NCBI RefSeq assembly: GCF_001022965.1 | Contig: NZ_LECZ01000027.1 | Location: 1,020,303-1,084,302 of the forward strand | Direction of reading: 5' to 3' | DNA length: 64,000 nt | From: Enterobacter genomosp. O | Lineage (GTDB): Bacteria; Pseudomonadota; Gammaproteobacteria; Enterobacterales; Enterobacteriaceae | Shown: positions 51,069 through 58,834 of the stretch, piece after piece | Layout of the letters: each line of letters begins with the position of its first letter | How positions within the stretch are numbered: position 1 is the first letter of the stretch | Notes under the pieces: model-generated | The model's database searches: none | The model's input: only the letters and a program-made list of their open reading frames with translations | Told to the model about the DNA's origin: nothing | Position numbers and translations under genes: made by a program

Positions 51069-51568
51069 GGATAGCACCTTGAGTTGTTGGTATTCATCAC
51101 ACGCGCCAGCGTCGGCACGATTATGCGCACGAACATCAGAGGGTTGGCTTCCTTGTAAGCCATTGCTTGCTTTATCGGATGACGATACGGAACAGCTACG
51201 CGCACCGTTCTGCACGTCGGTCGAATCAGATTCTTGAGGGAGGGGGGAGAATTTAGTGGTGAGGAAATCGCTGCCGGAGTCTGAGCCTCCGCGCCGGGTG
51301 CTGCGGTTGTTATGTTTACCTTGTCCAGTACAGGACGCAACCATTCGCGATCTCCATAGTGATTCAGCATCACTGCCGGGAACTACCGCTGTCTTATCTT
51401 AAGTACATCAGGAGTTATCATAAATGCAACATTTATTTTACCTGAATGCAACTTTTAAGACTGTCCCTACAGGTGGAATCAGTCTCATATAGAAATATTA
51501 CAGAAATATAACAGCAGGATAGTCATATGAAAAAATAATGTCCCCGCGAACAGTTGCGGGGACGATTA
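51069..51568. promoter_or_regulatory. phoH upstream region
   Basis: About 500 bp between the short phoH start and the efeB stop. The proximal 276 bp form an open extension of the phoH frame with its own Shine-Dalgarno (GGAG, seven bases before the ATG at 51344). The distal part, 51345-51568, is AT-rich and should hold the phoH promoter. I looked for a CTGTCAT-type pho box and did not find a convincing one. Confidence 0.4.
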
Positions 51569-52852
51569 TCAGGCTTCAATAAGACCCTGAGCGAGATATG
51601 CGTTGCTGTCACGCACGCCTGGCAGAGCAAAGAAATAGCCGCCGCCGATAGGTTTAATGTACTCTTCCAGCGCTTCGCCGTTTAAGCGCTTCTGCACGGT
51701 CAGGAAGCCCTTTTCCAGATCGTGCTGGTAGCAGACAAACAGCAGCCCCATGTCAAGCTGACCGGCGTTGGTCACCCCGAGGGAGTAGCTGTATCCGCGG
51801 CGCATCATCAGGCTGGACTGCGTCTCTTTGGTGCGCGGGTTAGCCAGACGAATATGGCTGTCCAGCGCAATCACGTCGCCATTCGGGTCGCTGGCGTAGT
51901 CGGGCACGTCATGCTCGTTCTTCATGCCGAGCGGCGCGCCGCTTTGCTTATCGCGACCGAAGATCGTCTGCTGCTCTTTGAGCGGCGTACGGTCCCAGAA
52001 CTCGACGTGGAACTGAATGATTCGCACCGCCTGATAGCTTCCCCCCACCGCCCATGCCGGTTCGCCCTGATTTGCGGTTACCCACACCACGTCTTTCATC
52101 AGTGCAGCATCGCTGCTGTCCGGGTTGGCGGTGCCGTCCTTAAAGCCCAGCAGGTTCACCGGCGTCTCTTTCCCCTTGCTGCGGGCGGCATGGTCCGAGA
52201 TAAACCCTTCCCGCTTCCAGCGCACGCTCAGCAGATCCGGCGTGTGCTTGATGATATCGCGCAGGGCGTGGATCACCGTGTCCTGGGTATTGGCGCAAAT
52301 CTGCAGGAGCAGGTCGCCGTGACAGAGAGCGGCGTCCAGCGAATCGTTCGGGAAGCGCGTCATTTTTTGCAGCGCTTTCGGCTTCTGCTTTGCCAGGCCG
52401 TAGCGTGCATCAAACAGCGATTCACCCAGCGAAACGGTAATGGTCAGGTTATCCGGGGCGATAAACGGCCCCAGAATGCCGGAGTCCATCGGCGGCAGGC
52501 GCGGGTTTGGCGTATCGGGCGCCGGTCCGCCGGCGGTGAGAAACGCGATGCGCGTCGTCAGCAGGCGGAACAGGCGCGCCAGATCGGCTTTATCGCTGGC
52601 CAGCGAATCAAAGGCCACCAGCATCATCGACGCCTGCTGCGGCGTCAGGATGCCCGACTGATGCTCGCCATAAAACGGCTGCGTCTCCATGCGGGCATTG
52701 GGTGACAGCGTGCCGGGCGCGCTTTGCGGTTTCGCCGCATGCGCCACCGGACACCCGCCAGCCAGAGCAAGCGCGCCACCCAGCGCCCCTACCCCTTTTA
52801 ACAATCGACGACGTGAAGGCTCAACCGCGTCGTTCTCGCTATGCTTGTTCAT
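51569..52852 (-). CDS. efeB: Deferrochelatase / DyP-type peroxidase EfeB
   Basis: Periplasmic heme peroxidase of the DyP family and last component of the EfeUOB ferrous iron system. It has 427 residues (423 in E. coli). A twin-arginine signal is visible: S13-R-R-R-L-L-K19, then a hydrophobic stretch ending AHA. The DyP signature GFKDG is at 236-240. The heme-ligand region follows in the C-terminal half (NEHDVPDYASDPNGDVIALDSHIRLANPRT). It starts 5 bp after efeO. Confidence 0.96.
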   Translation of the reverse strand: MNKHSENDAVEPSRRRLLKGVGALGGALALAGGCPVAHAAKPQSAPGTLSPNARMETQPFYGEHQSGILTPQQASMMLVAFDSLASDKADLARLFRLLTTRIAFLTAGGPAPDTPNPRLPPMDSGILGPFIAPDNLTITVSLGESLFDARYGLAKQKPKALQKMTRFPNDSLDAALCHGDLLLQICANTQDTVIHALRDIIKHTPDLLSVRWKREGFISDHAARSKGKETPVNLLGFKDGTANPDSSDAALMKDVVWVTANQGEPAWAVGGSYQAVRIIQFHVEFWDRTPLKEQQTIFGRDKQSGAPLGMKNEHDVPDYASDPNGDVIALDSHIRLANPRTKETQSSLMMRRGYSYSLGVTNAGQLDMGLLFVCYQHDLEKGFLTVQKRLNGEALEEYIKPIGGGYFFALPGVRDSNAYLAQGLIEA

Positions 52853-52857
52853 CGTGC

Positions 52858-53985
52858 TTAGTCCAGACCCAGTACGCCACGCAGCAGAGAGAGATCTTCC
52901 GCCAGGGCGGTAATCGGGCCTTTCAGCGCGTTACGGTCGGCATCGGTCAGCTTGTCGTAAGTTTCAAAGCCGTCTTTGGTACGGTACTTCGCCAGAATGG
53001 TGTCGACTTTTTTGAAGTTGGCATCCACTTTAGCCAGCAGCTCACCGTTCTCTTTCTGCAGCTGAGGACGCAGCAGGTTAACAATTTTCTGCGCGCCGTC
53101 GACGTTGGCCTGGAAGTCCCACAGGTCGGTATGGCTGTAGCGATCCTCTTCGCCGCTGATTTTGCTCGCGGCCACTTCTTCAATCAGACCGGCCGCGCCC
53201 CCCACCACTTTTGACGGCGGGAAGGCCAGCTCGCTGATGCGCTTTTGCAGCTCCAGCACGTCGCCGTTCAGCTGATCGGCATATTTCTCCATCCCTTTGG
53301 CAGAATTATCGCCAAACAGGGCTTTCTCCAGCCGGTGGAAACCGGTGAATTTCGGATCGGCGGCTTTCTGCTCGAAATCATCTTCGCGGGCATCGATGCT
53401 GCCATCGAGGTCAGAGAACAGCTCGGCAATCGGCTCGATGCGCTCGTAGTGCTGACGAGTTGGCGCATAGAGGGATTTCGCTTTTTCGATGTCACCGGCT
53501 TTCACCGCATCGGTAAAGGCTTTGGTTGCCGCCGCCAGGTCCGCCGTCTCTTTCGTGACATACGCCTTATACGCGGTAATGGCATCACCCAGGCTCAGCA
53601 CCGCAGCGCCTTTCGCCGCATCAGCCGTTGCTTCACCTTTGACGATCAGCTTCCCTTTAGGGTTGGTCAGCAGGCCGCAGGTCATCTCATACTCGCCCGG
53701 CTGCAGGTTGGCGGTCATCTTCTGGCTGAAGCCAGGGGCGATGTTTTCGCGCTCTTCCACCACCAGAACGCCTTTCAGGATCTCCCATTCCAGCGCTTTC
53801 TGGCTGTGGTTCTGAATAATGAACTGGGTTTTGCCGCTGTTCACCGTGAGGGTCATCGGCTCACACTGCTTGTCATTGACGGTGACTTTAACCTGAGGAA
53901 CATCCGCGCCCCATGCGGAGAATGCAGAAGCGAACAGCGCGGCAATGCCTGCGCATAACGCACTACGACGGAACTGAATTGCCAT
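52858..53985 (-). CDS. efeO: Iron uptake system component EfeO
   Basis: Periplasmic iron-binding protein with a cupredoxin-like N-terminal domain (about residues 27-125, including a C-x-P and MTCGL copper-site-like loop) and a C-terminal M75/imelysin-like helical domain. It has 375 residues, as in E. coli. The HxxE motif is present as HRLE in FTGFHRLEKALFGDN. A Sec signal ends at SAWGA. Operon efeU-efeO-efeB. Confidence 0.96.
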   Translation of the reverse strand: MAIQFRRSALCAGIAALFASAFSAWGADVPQVKVTVNDKQCEPMTLTVNSGKTQFIIQNHSQKALEWEILKGVLVVEERENIAPGFSQKMTANLQPGEYEMTCGLLTNPKGKLIVKGEATADAAKGAAVLSLGDAITAYKAYVTKETADLAAATKAFTDAVKAGDIEKAKSLYAPTRQHYERIEPIAELFSDLDGSIDAREDDFEQKAADPKFTGFHRLEKALFGDNSAKGMEKYADQLNGDVLELQKRISELAFPPSKVVGGAAGLIEEVAASKISGEEDRYSHTDLWDFQANVDGAQKIVNLLRPQLQKENGELLAKVDANFKKVDTILAKYRTKDGFETYDKLTDADRNALKGPITALAEDLSLLRGVLGLD

Positions 53986-54025
53986 GACTCTTCCCTTTAA
54001 AAGTATGTTGTAACTAAATCAACTA

Positions 54026-54859
54026 TTATGGCGTAACGCGTGACGCCTGCGTGCCGGTACGCGGCGGCATTGCGAACAGCACCAGCGCCGGAACCAGATA
54101 AATAAAGTACATCGCCACTTCGCTGACGCTCGGCGTTTCCTGATAGCCGAAGATACCTTCGAGCAGGGTGCCGGTCAGAGAGTGCGTGGAGAGAACGTTG
54201 CTGAGGTCGAACGCCACGTCCTGGAAATGGTTCCACAGGCCCGCTTCATGGACGGCGCGGATCGCCCCTGCCGCCAGGCCCGCAGCCACCAGCAGAATAA
54301 ACAGGCTGGTCCACTTGAAGAACGCCCCCAGGTTCAGGCGAATACCGCCCCAGTAGAGCAGGAAACCGAGCACCACTGCCGTGGCAAGACCCAGCACGGC
54401 ACCCAGCGGTGGCCAGATCCCCACATCCTGCTGAAACGCCGCCAGCAGGAAGAAAACAGACTCCAGGCCTTCACGCGCAACGGCGAAAAAGACCATCATA
54501 ATCAGCGCCCAGCCGTGGTTGTTGCCCTTTTGCAGCGCGTTATCCACCGCCTGCTCCAGCTGCACCTTCACGTTGCGGGAGACTTTACGCATCCAGAACA
54601 CCATCCAGGTAAGGATCACCACCGCAATCACGGCGACGATCCCTTCGAACAGCTCCTGCTCTTTCTGCGGGAACTCCCCGGTGGTTTCGTTGATGAGGAT
54701 ACCCAGGCCCAGACAGAGCGCCGCGGCAAGGAATACCCCGACCCACATGACGCCAATCCAGCGCCCGCGCTGGGTTCGCTTCAGGTAACTGGCGATTAGG
54801 CTAACGATAAGGGCGGCTTCGAGCCCTTCACGTAACATAATGAGAAATGGAACAAACAT
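54026..54859 (-). CDS. efeU: Ferrous iron permease EfeU
   Basis: Inner-membrane ferrous iron transporter of the OFeT/Ftr1 family, 277 residues with seven hydrophobic helices. Both REXXE iron-binding motifs are intact: REGLE at 10-14 and REGLE at 129-133. The gene is uninterrupted, unlike E. coli K-12, in which it is frameshifted, so the whole EfeUOB system should work here. A Fur box lies about 60 bp upstream. Confidence 0.96.
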   Translation of the reverse strand: MFVPFLIMLREGLEAALIVSLIASYLKRTQRGRWIGVMWVGVFLAAALCLGLGILINETTGEFPQKEQELFEGIVAVIAVVILTWMVFWMRKVSRNVKVQLEQAVDNALQKGNNHGWALIMMVFFAVAREGLESVFFLLAAFQQDVGIWPPLGAVLGLATAVVLGFLLYWGGIRLNLGAFFKWTSLFILLVAAGLAAGAIRAVHEAGLWNHFQDVAFDLSNVLSTHSLTGTLLEGIFGYQETPSVSEVAMYFIYLVPALVLFAMPPRTGTQASRVTP

Positions 54860-54916
54860 GCCGACACCTTAAATGTTTATCGCGGTCAACTGATGCAAAG
54901 AAAGGTAAATTCTTGT

Positions 54917-54935
54917 GATAGTGATTATCATTACG
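54917..54935. promoter_or_regulatory. Fur box of efeUOB
   Basis: GATAGTGATTATCATTACG matches the 19-bp Fur consensus GATAATGATAATCATTATC at most positions and lies 58 bp upstream of the efeU start. Confidence 0.88.
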
Positions 54936-55110
54936 GCGTAAAGAAACACAAGCGAAATATGTGGTGTTTTGATGACGAGTTGTAAACGCCAAGCCTGATA
55001 ATAGTTACCTACGTAACGTTCAAGTTTATAAGTTATAACGAAAATGCCCATTTACGCTGATTCAGGGCTGTGGCTAAATATCCGCCTCAAACACCTGGTG
55101 AAAATAAATT

Positions 55111-56295
55111 ATGTTTAAAATTGTCCATTTCCTGCTGGCGCTGGTCATTATTCTTGCGCTTGCCTGGCTGGTGAGTTTCGACCGCCGAAAAATTCGCATT
55201 CGTTTTGTTTTACAGCTGATTGTCATAGAAATTGCCCTGGCGTTCTTTTTCCTGCACGCCGAAAGCGGGTTATTCCTGATTAAATACGTCTCGGGATTTT
55301 TTGAGTCACTGCTTAAATTTGCCGGCGAAGGCACCAATTTCGTCTTTGGCGGAATGGGGGAAAAAGGGCTGGCGTTCATTTTCCTCGGCGTGCTTTGCCC
55401 GATTATTTTTATTTCCGCGCTGATTGGTATTCTTCAGCACTGGCGAATTCTGCCGATTTTTATTCGGGTAATCGGCACGCTGCTGTCAAAACTGAACGGT
55501 ATGGGCAAGCTGGAATCCTTTAACGCGGTGAGTTCGCTGATCCTCGGTCAGTCGGAAAACTTCATTGCCTACAAAGGCGTGCTGGGCGATCTCTCCTCTC
55601 GTCGTCTGTTCACCATGGCGGCCACGGCAATGTCGACGGTCTCCCTGTCGATTGTCGGCGCGTATATGACCATGCTCGACGCCAAATTTGTCGTCGCGGC
55701 GCTGATTCTGAACATGTTCAGCACCTTTATTATTCTCTCCGTCATCAACCCGGCGCGCCCGGAAGCGGAGCCGGATATCCGGCTTGAAAAACTGCATGAA
55801 TCGCAGAGTTTCTTCGAGATGCTCGGCGAGTATATTCTGGCCGGTTTTAAAGTGGCGATGATTATTCTGGCGATGCTGATTGGCTTTATCGCCCTTATTA
55901 GCGCCGTTAACGCACTCTTCTCCAGCGTATTTGGCATGAGCTTCCAGCAGATCCTGGGCTATGTATTTTATCCCCTGGCGTGGCTGGTGGGGATTCCGCT
56001 GAGCGATGCCTTAAACGCGGGCAGCATTATGGCAACCAAACTGGTAGCGAATGAATTTGTGGCGATGATTGAGCTGCAAAAAATAGCGCATCAGATGTCG
56101 CCGCGCGGGCTGGGTATTTTATCCGTCTTCCTGGTATCGTTCGCGAACTTCGCATCAATCGGCATTGTGGCCGGGGCGATTAAGGGCCTGAACGAGCAGC
56201 AGGGGAACGTGGTATCGCGTTTCGGTCTGCGTCTGGTGTACGGCGCGACGCTGGTGAGCCTGCTGTCGGCGAGCTTTGCGGGGTTGGTGCTGTGA
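55111..56295 (+). CDS. NupC-family (CNT) nucleoside/proton symporter
   Basis: Concentrative nucleoside transporter of 394 residues, clearly paralogous to NupC. Shared blocks include IRFVLQLIVIEIALAFFFL, EGTNFVFGGMGEKGLAFIF, LGQSENFIAYKGVLG, MSTVSLSIVGAYMTML, GSIMATKLVANEFVAM and FANFASIGIVAGAIKGLNEQQGNVVSRFG. The GQSENF and SFANF motifs form the nucleoside and ion site in the family. It sits between efeU and putP, where E. coli has no such gene. Exact nucleoside preference is unknown. Confidence 0.93.
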   Translation: MFKIVHFLLALVIILALAWLVSFDRRKIRIRFVLQLIVIEIALAFFFLHAESGLFLIKYVSGFFESLLKFAGEGTNFVFGGMGEKGLAFIFLGVLCPIIFISALIGILQHWRILPIFIRVIGTLLSKLNGMGKLESFNAVSSLILGQSENFIAYKGVLGDLSSRRLFTMAATAMSTVSLSIVGAYMTMLDAKFVVAALILNMFSTFIILSVINPARPEAEPDIRLEKLHESQSFFEMLGEYILAGFKVAMIILAMLIGFIALISAVNALFSSVFGMSFQQILGYVFYPLAWLVGIPLSDALNAGSIMATKLVANEFVAMIELQKIAHQMSPRGLGILSVFLVSFANFASIGIVAGAIKGLNEQQGNVVSRFGLRLVYGATLVSLLSASFAGLVL

Positions 56296-56300
56296 TGTAA

Positions 56301-56333
56301 TGCCCGGCGGCACTTCGCTTGCACGGGCCTACG
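56301..56333. repeat. Degenerate REP element
   Basis: TGCCCGGCGGCACTTCGCTTGC followed by CGGGCCTACG: REP-like palindrome directly after the nucleoside transporter stop. Confidence 0.7.
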
Positions 56334-56340
56334 ATACAAC

Positions 56341-56366
56341 AACGGCGGGTTATCCCGCCGTTTTTA
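56341..56366. terminator. Terminator between nucleoside transporter and lipoprotein gene
   Basis: AACGGCGGG, TTAT, CCCGCCGTT then TTTA: a 9-bp stem with T-run on the plus strand and AA on the other side, between convergent genes. Confidence 0.85.
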
Positions 56367-56786
56367 TTAGAACTGCACGCACACCGGCTGGTCGACGCGC
56401 ATCACCGACTCCTGCGCGAAGCGGGACTTATAAATCCCGCGCAACGCTTCGATGTTCTTCTCGCTCTGCGCATCTTTACCGTGGATCAGCATCAGCGCTT
56501 TGCTGGGCTCGCGCGCCACTTTTCCGTCGTTCCCCAGCCACTGCCCGCGCGCGTCAAACACCGTTAAGCCATCGCGAAAGCGTGGCGTCACGTCCTGGTC
56601 AACAAACTGCTGCCACTCGTTGCCGGTAATCTGCGCCCCGGCCGGACGATTCAGTCCGAAATAGAGCGTGGTTTGCTGCATCTGGTTATCCGCTTTGCAG
56701 GTCTCCACCGCCGCGTGCTGCGATGGCGCGGTGCAGCCAGCCAGCATCAATAATGCCGCCGTCATTAACCCTGTTTTGATTGTCAT
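56367..56786 (-). CDS. DUF3574 lipoprotein
   Basis: A 139-residue predicted lipoprotein: MTIKTGLMTAALLMLAGCTAP with lipobox LAGC. The mature domain (QQTTLYFGLNRPAGAQITGNEWQQFVDQDVTPRFRDGLTVFDARGQWLGNDGKVAREPSKALMLIH) has the features of DUF3574, found in proteobacterial secreted proteins of unknown function. The single extra cysteines at C30 and near the C-terminus (PVCVQF) could form a disulfide. It lies between a NupC-type transporter and putP and has no obvious operon partner. Confidence 0.85.
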   Translation of the reverse strand: MTIKTGLMTAALLMLAGCTAPSQHAAVETCKADNQMQQTTLYFGLNRPAGAQITGNEWQQFVDQDVTPRFRDGLTVFDARGQWLGNDGKVAREPSKALMLIHGKDAQSEKNIEALRGIYKSRFAQESVMRVDQPVCVQF

Positions 56787-56854
56787 GCTTCGCTATCCTC
56801 ATTGTTATAAGCACATGGATATCACAGGAAAACACGGATTTTGGCAAGAAAAAA

Positions 56855-56886
56855 GCCGGGTGCGCTTGCGCTTACCCGGCCTACGG
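56855..56886. repeat. REP element upstream of the putP end
   Basis: GCCGGGTGCGCTTGCGCTTACC then CGGCCTACGG: a standard REP palindrome between the lipoprotein gene and the end of putP. Confidence 0.85.
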
Positions 56887-56902
56887 TGTTCCGTGTGAAA
56901 AA

Positions 56903-58411
56903 TTATTCAGGCTGCAGCTTAGACGGCGGCGCGGAGTGGTAATGCGCGTCTGCTTCAGCAAAGCGTTTCTGCATAGAGGCAGACGGCGCTTTACCCAGCA
57001 GGCTGAAGACCACGATGCCGATGCTGCCGAAGATGAAGCCAGGAATGATTTCGTACAGGCCCAGCCAGGCGAACTGCTTCCAGACGATAACGGTCACCGC
57101 ACCGATAATCATCCCCGCCAGCGCGCCGTTCCGGGTCATACGTGACCACATGACGGAGAACAGCACTACCGGACCAAATGCCGCACCAAAGCCCGCCCAG
57201 GCGTAGCTCACCAGACCCAGCACGCGGTTATTCGGGTTGGCCGCCAGCGCGATGGCAATCAGCGCCACCACCAGCACCATGAAGCGCCCTACCCAGACCA
57301 GCTCTTTCTGGCTCGCGTTTTTACGCAGGAAAGCTTTGTAGAGGTCTTCGGTGATCGCGCTGGAGCAGACCAGCAGCTGACAGCTCAGGGTGGACATCAC
57401 CGCCGCGAGGATCGCGGAGAGCAGAATACCGGCAATCCACGGGTTAAACAGAATCTGCGCCAGCTCGATAAACACGCGTTCGGCGTTCTGGTTGACCGCG
57501 CCCGCCTGCGCCGGGTTGTTGTTGAAGTAGGCGATACCGAAGAAGCCTACCGCACACGCGCCCGCCAGACACAAAATCATCCACGTCATGCTGATGCGAC
57601 GGGCATGAACGATGGTGTGGTGAGAATCCGCCGCCATAAAGCGTGCCAGGATATGCGGCTGACCGAAGTAGCCCAGTCCCCAGCCCATCAGGGAGACGAT
57701 GGCGACAAAGTTCAGCCCTTTCAGCATGTCGACGTTTTCAATGCTCTTCTGCTTAATCACTTCCAGGGAATCGCCAAAGCCGCCAACGGTGAAAATCACA
57801 ATCACCGGAGTCAGGATCAGGGCGAAGATCATCAGGCTCGCCTGCACGGTATCGGTCCAGCTTACCGCCAGGAAACCGCCCACGAAGGTATAGAGGATGG
57901 TCGCCGCTGCACCGGCCCACAGGGCGGTTTCGTAGCTCATGCCAAAGGTGCTTTCGAACAGGCGCGCGCCGGCCACGATGCCGGAGGCACAGTAGATAGT
58001 GAAGAACAGCAGAATAACCACCGCGGAGATAATGCGCAGAACGCGGCTGTTGTCCTCAAAGCGTCCGGTGAAGTAGTCCGGCAGCGTCAGGGCGTTGTTG
58101 TTGGCCTCGGTGTGCACGCGCAGACGGCCCGCCACCAGCTTCCAGTTAATCCATGCGCCCACGGTCAGACCGATGGCGATCCAGCTTTCAGAGATACCGG
58201 AGATGAAAATCGCGCCCGGCAGACCCATCAGCAGCCAGCCGCTCATGTCCGATGCGCCCGCAGAGAGTGCGGTGACCATCGGGCCTAAACTGCGTCCGCC
58301 CAGAATGTAGTCGTCAAAGTTTTTCGTTGAACGCCACGCCAAAAACCCTATCAGGATCATGCCAAAGATATAAACGAGAAATGTCACCAGCATCGGTGTG
58401 CTAATTGCCAT
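56903..58411 (-). CDS. putP: Sodium/proline symporter PutP
   Basis: Inner-membrane SSS-family transporter taking up proline with sodium, 502 residues as in E. coli, with about thirteen membrane helices. FDDYILGGRSLGPMVTALSAGASDMSGWLLMGLPG includes the Na+-site region of helix 2 (D55, S57 in E. coli numbering), and SAILAAVMSTLSCQLLVCSSAITEDLY is the conserved core of helix 9. It is divergent from putA, with PutA-binding sites between them. Confidence 0.97.
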   Translation of the reverse strand: MAISTPMLVTFLVYIFGMILIGFLAWRSTKNFDDYILGGRSLGPMVTALSAGASDMSGWLLMGLPGAIFISGISESWIAIGLTVGAWINWKLVAGRLRVHTEANNNALTLPDYFTGRFEDNSRVLRIISAVVILLFFTIYCASGIVAGARLFESTFGMSYETALWAGAAATILYTFVGGFLAVSWTDTVQASLMIFALILTPVIVIFTVGGFGDSLEVIKQKSIENVDMLKGLNFVAIVSLMGWGLGYFGQPHILARFMAADSHHTIVHARRISMTWMILCLAGACAVGFFGIAYFNNNPAQAGAVNQNAERVFIELAQILFNPWIAGILLSAILAAVMSTLSCQLLVCSSAITEDLYKAFLRKNASQKELVWVGRFMVLVVALIAIALAANPNNRVLGLVSYAWAGFGAAFGPVVLFSVMWSRMTRNGALAGMIIGAVTVIVWKQFAWLGLYEIIPGFIFGSIGIVVFSLLGKAPSASMQKRFAEADAHYHSAPPSKLQPE

Positions 58412-58834
58412 TCAAATTCTCCAAAAGTGTCGAGCGACAACCGTCCGGGTTGCCTTGTTATATGATCACCGGAACGAGGTGACGGTATCTTGTGTTTCGG
58501 TTGGGCGCGCTATCCTGCCGTATGCGCCTTCCGCTGACAAACGATTTAACACTGCATTTACATCAATTTCATCCCTGGTTTGATACGAGTTTCCTATAGG
58601 TTGCACTCGCTCACGCTTTTGTGGGTTGCACCTTTTAAAAGTGTTAACTCCCGCATAAAAACAGGCTTCCCGTACAAATGCCAGTGCGTTTTTCCAGCTA
58701 ACCATTCGTTAACAATCCATTCATTTCCTGGGTTGCAAACCAGGTCACATTTAACACGGTTGCACAAAGTTGCAACATGGTGGATATTTCACGCTAACGA
58801 CCAAACACGATGAAAGAACAACAGGAGCTTTGGC
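58412..58834. promoter_or_regulatory. putP/putA divergent control region with five PutA sites
   Basis: The 423-bp gene-free region contains five exact GTTGCA hexamers at 58600-58605, 58625-58630, 58732-58737, 58759-58764 and 58769-58774, the sequence recognised by the PutA ribbon-helix-helix. E. coli also has five such operator sites. Without proline, PutA binds here and represses both genes. Confidence 0.9.

Noticed and set aside
51345..51568. Pho box upstream of phoH
   Set aside because: I found no pair of CTGTCAT-like 7-mers at the right spacing, so I do not claim PhoB control from sequence.
51722..52705. 327-codon open frame antisense to efeB
   Set aside because: Shadow frame, Arg- and His-rich, fully inside a conserved DyP peroxidase gene.
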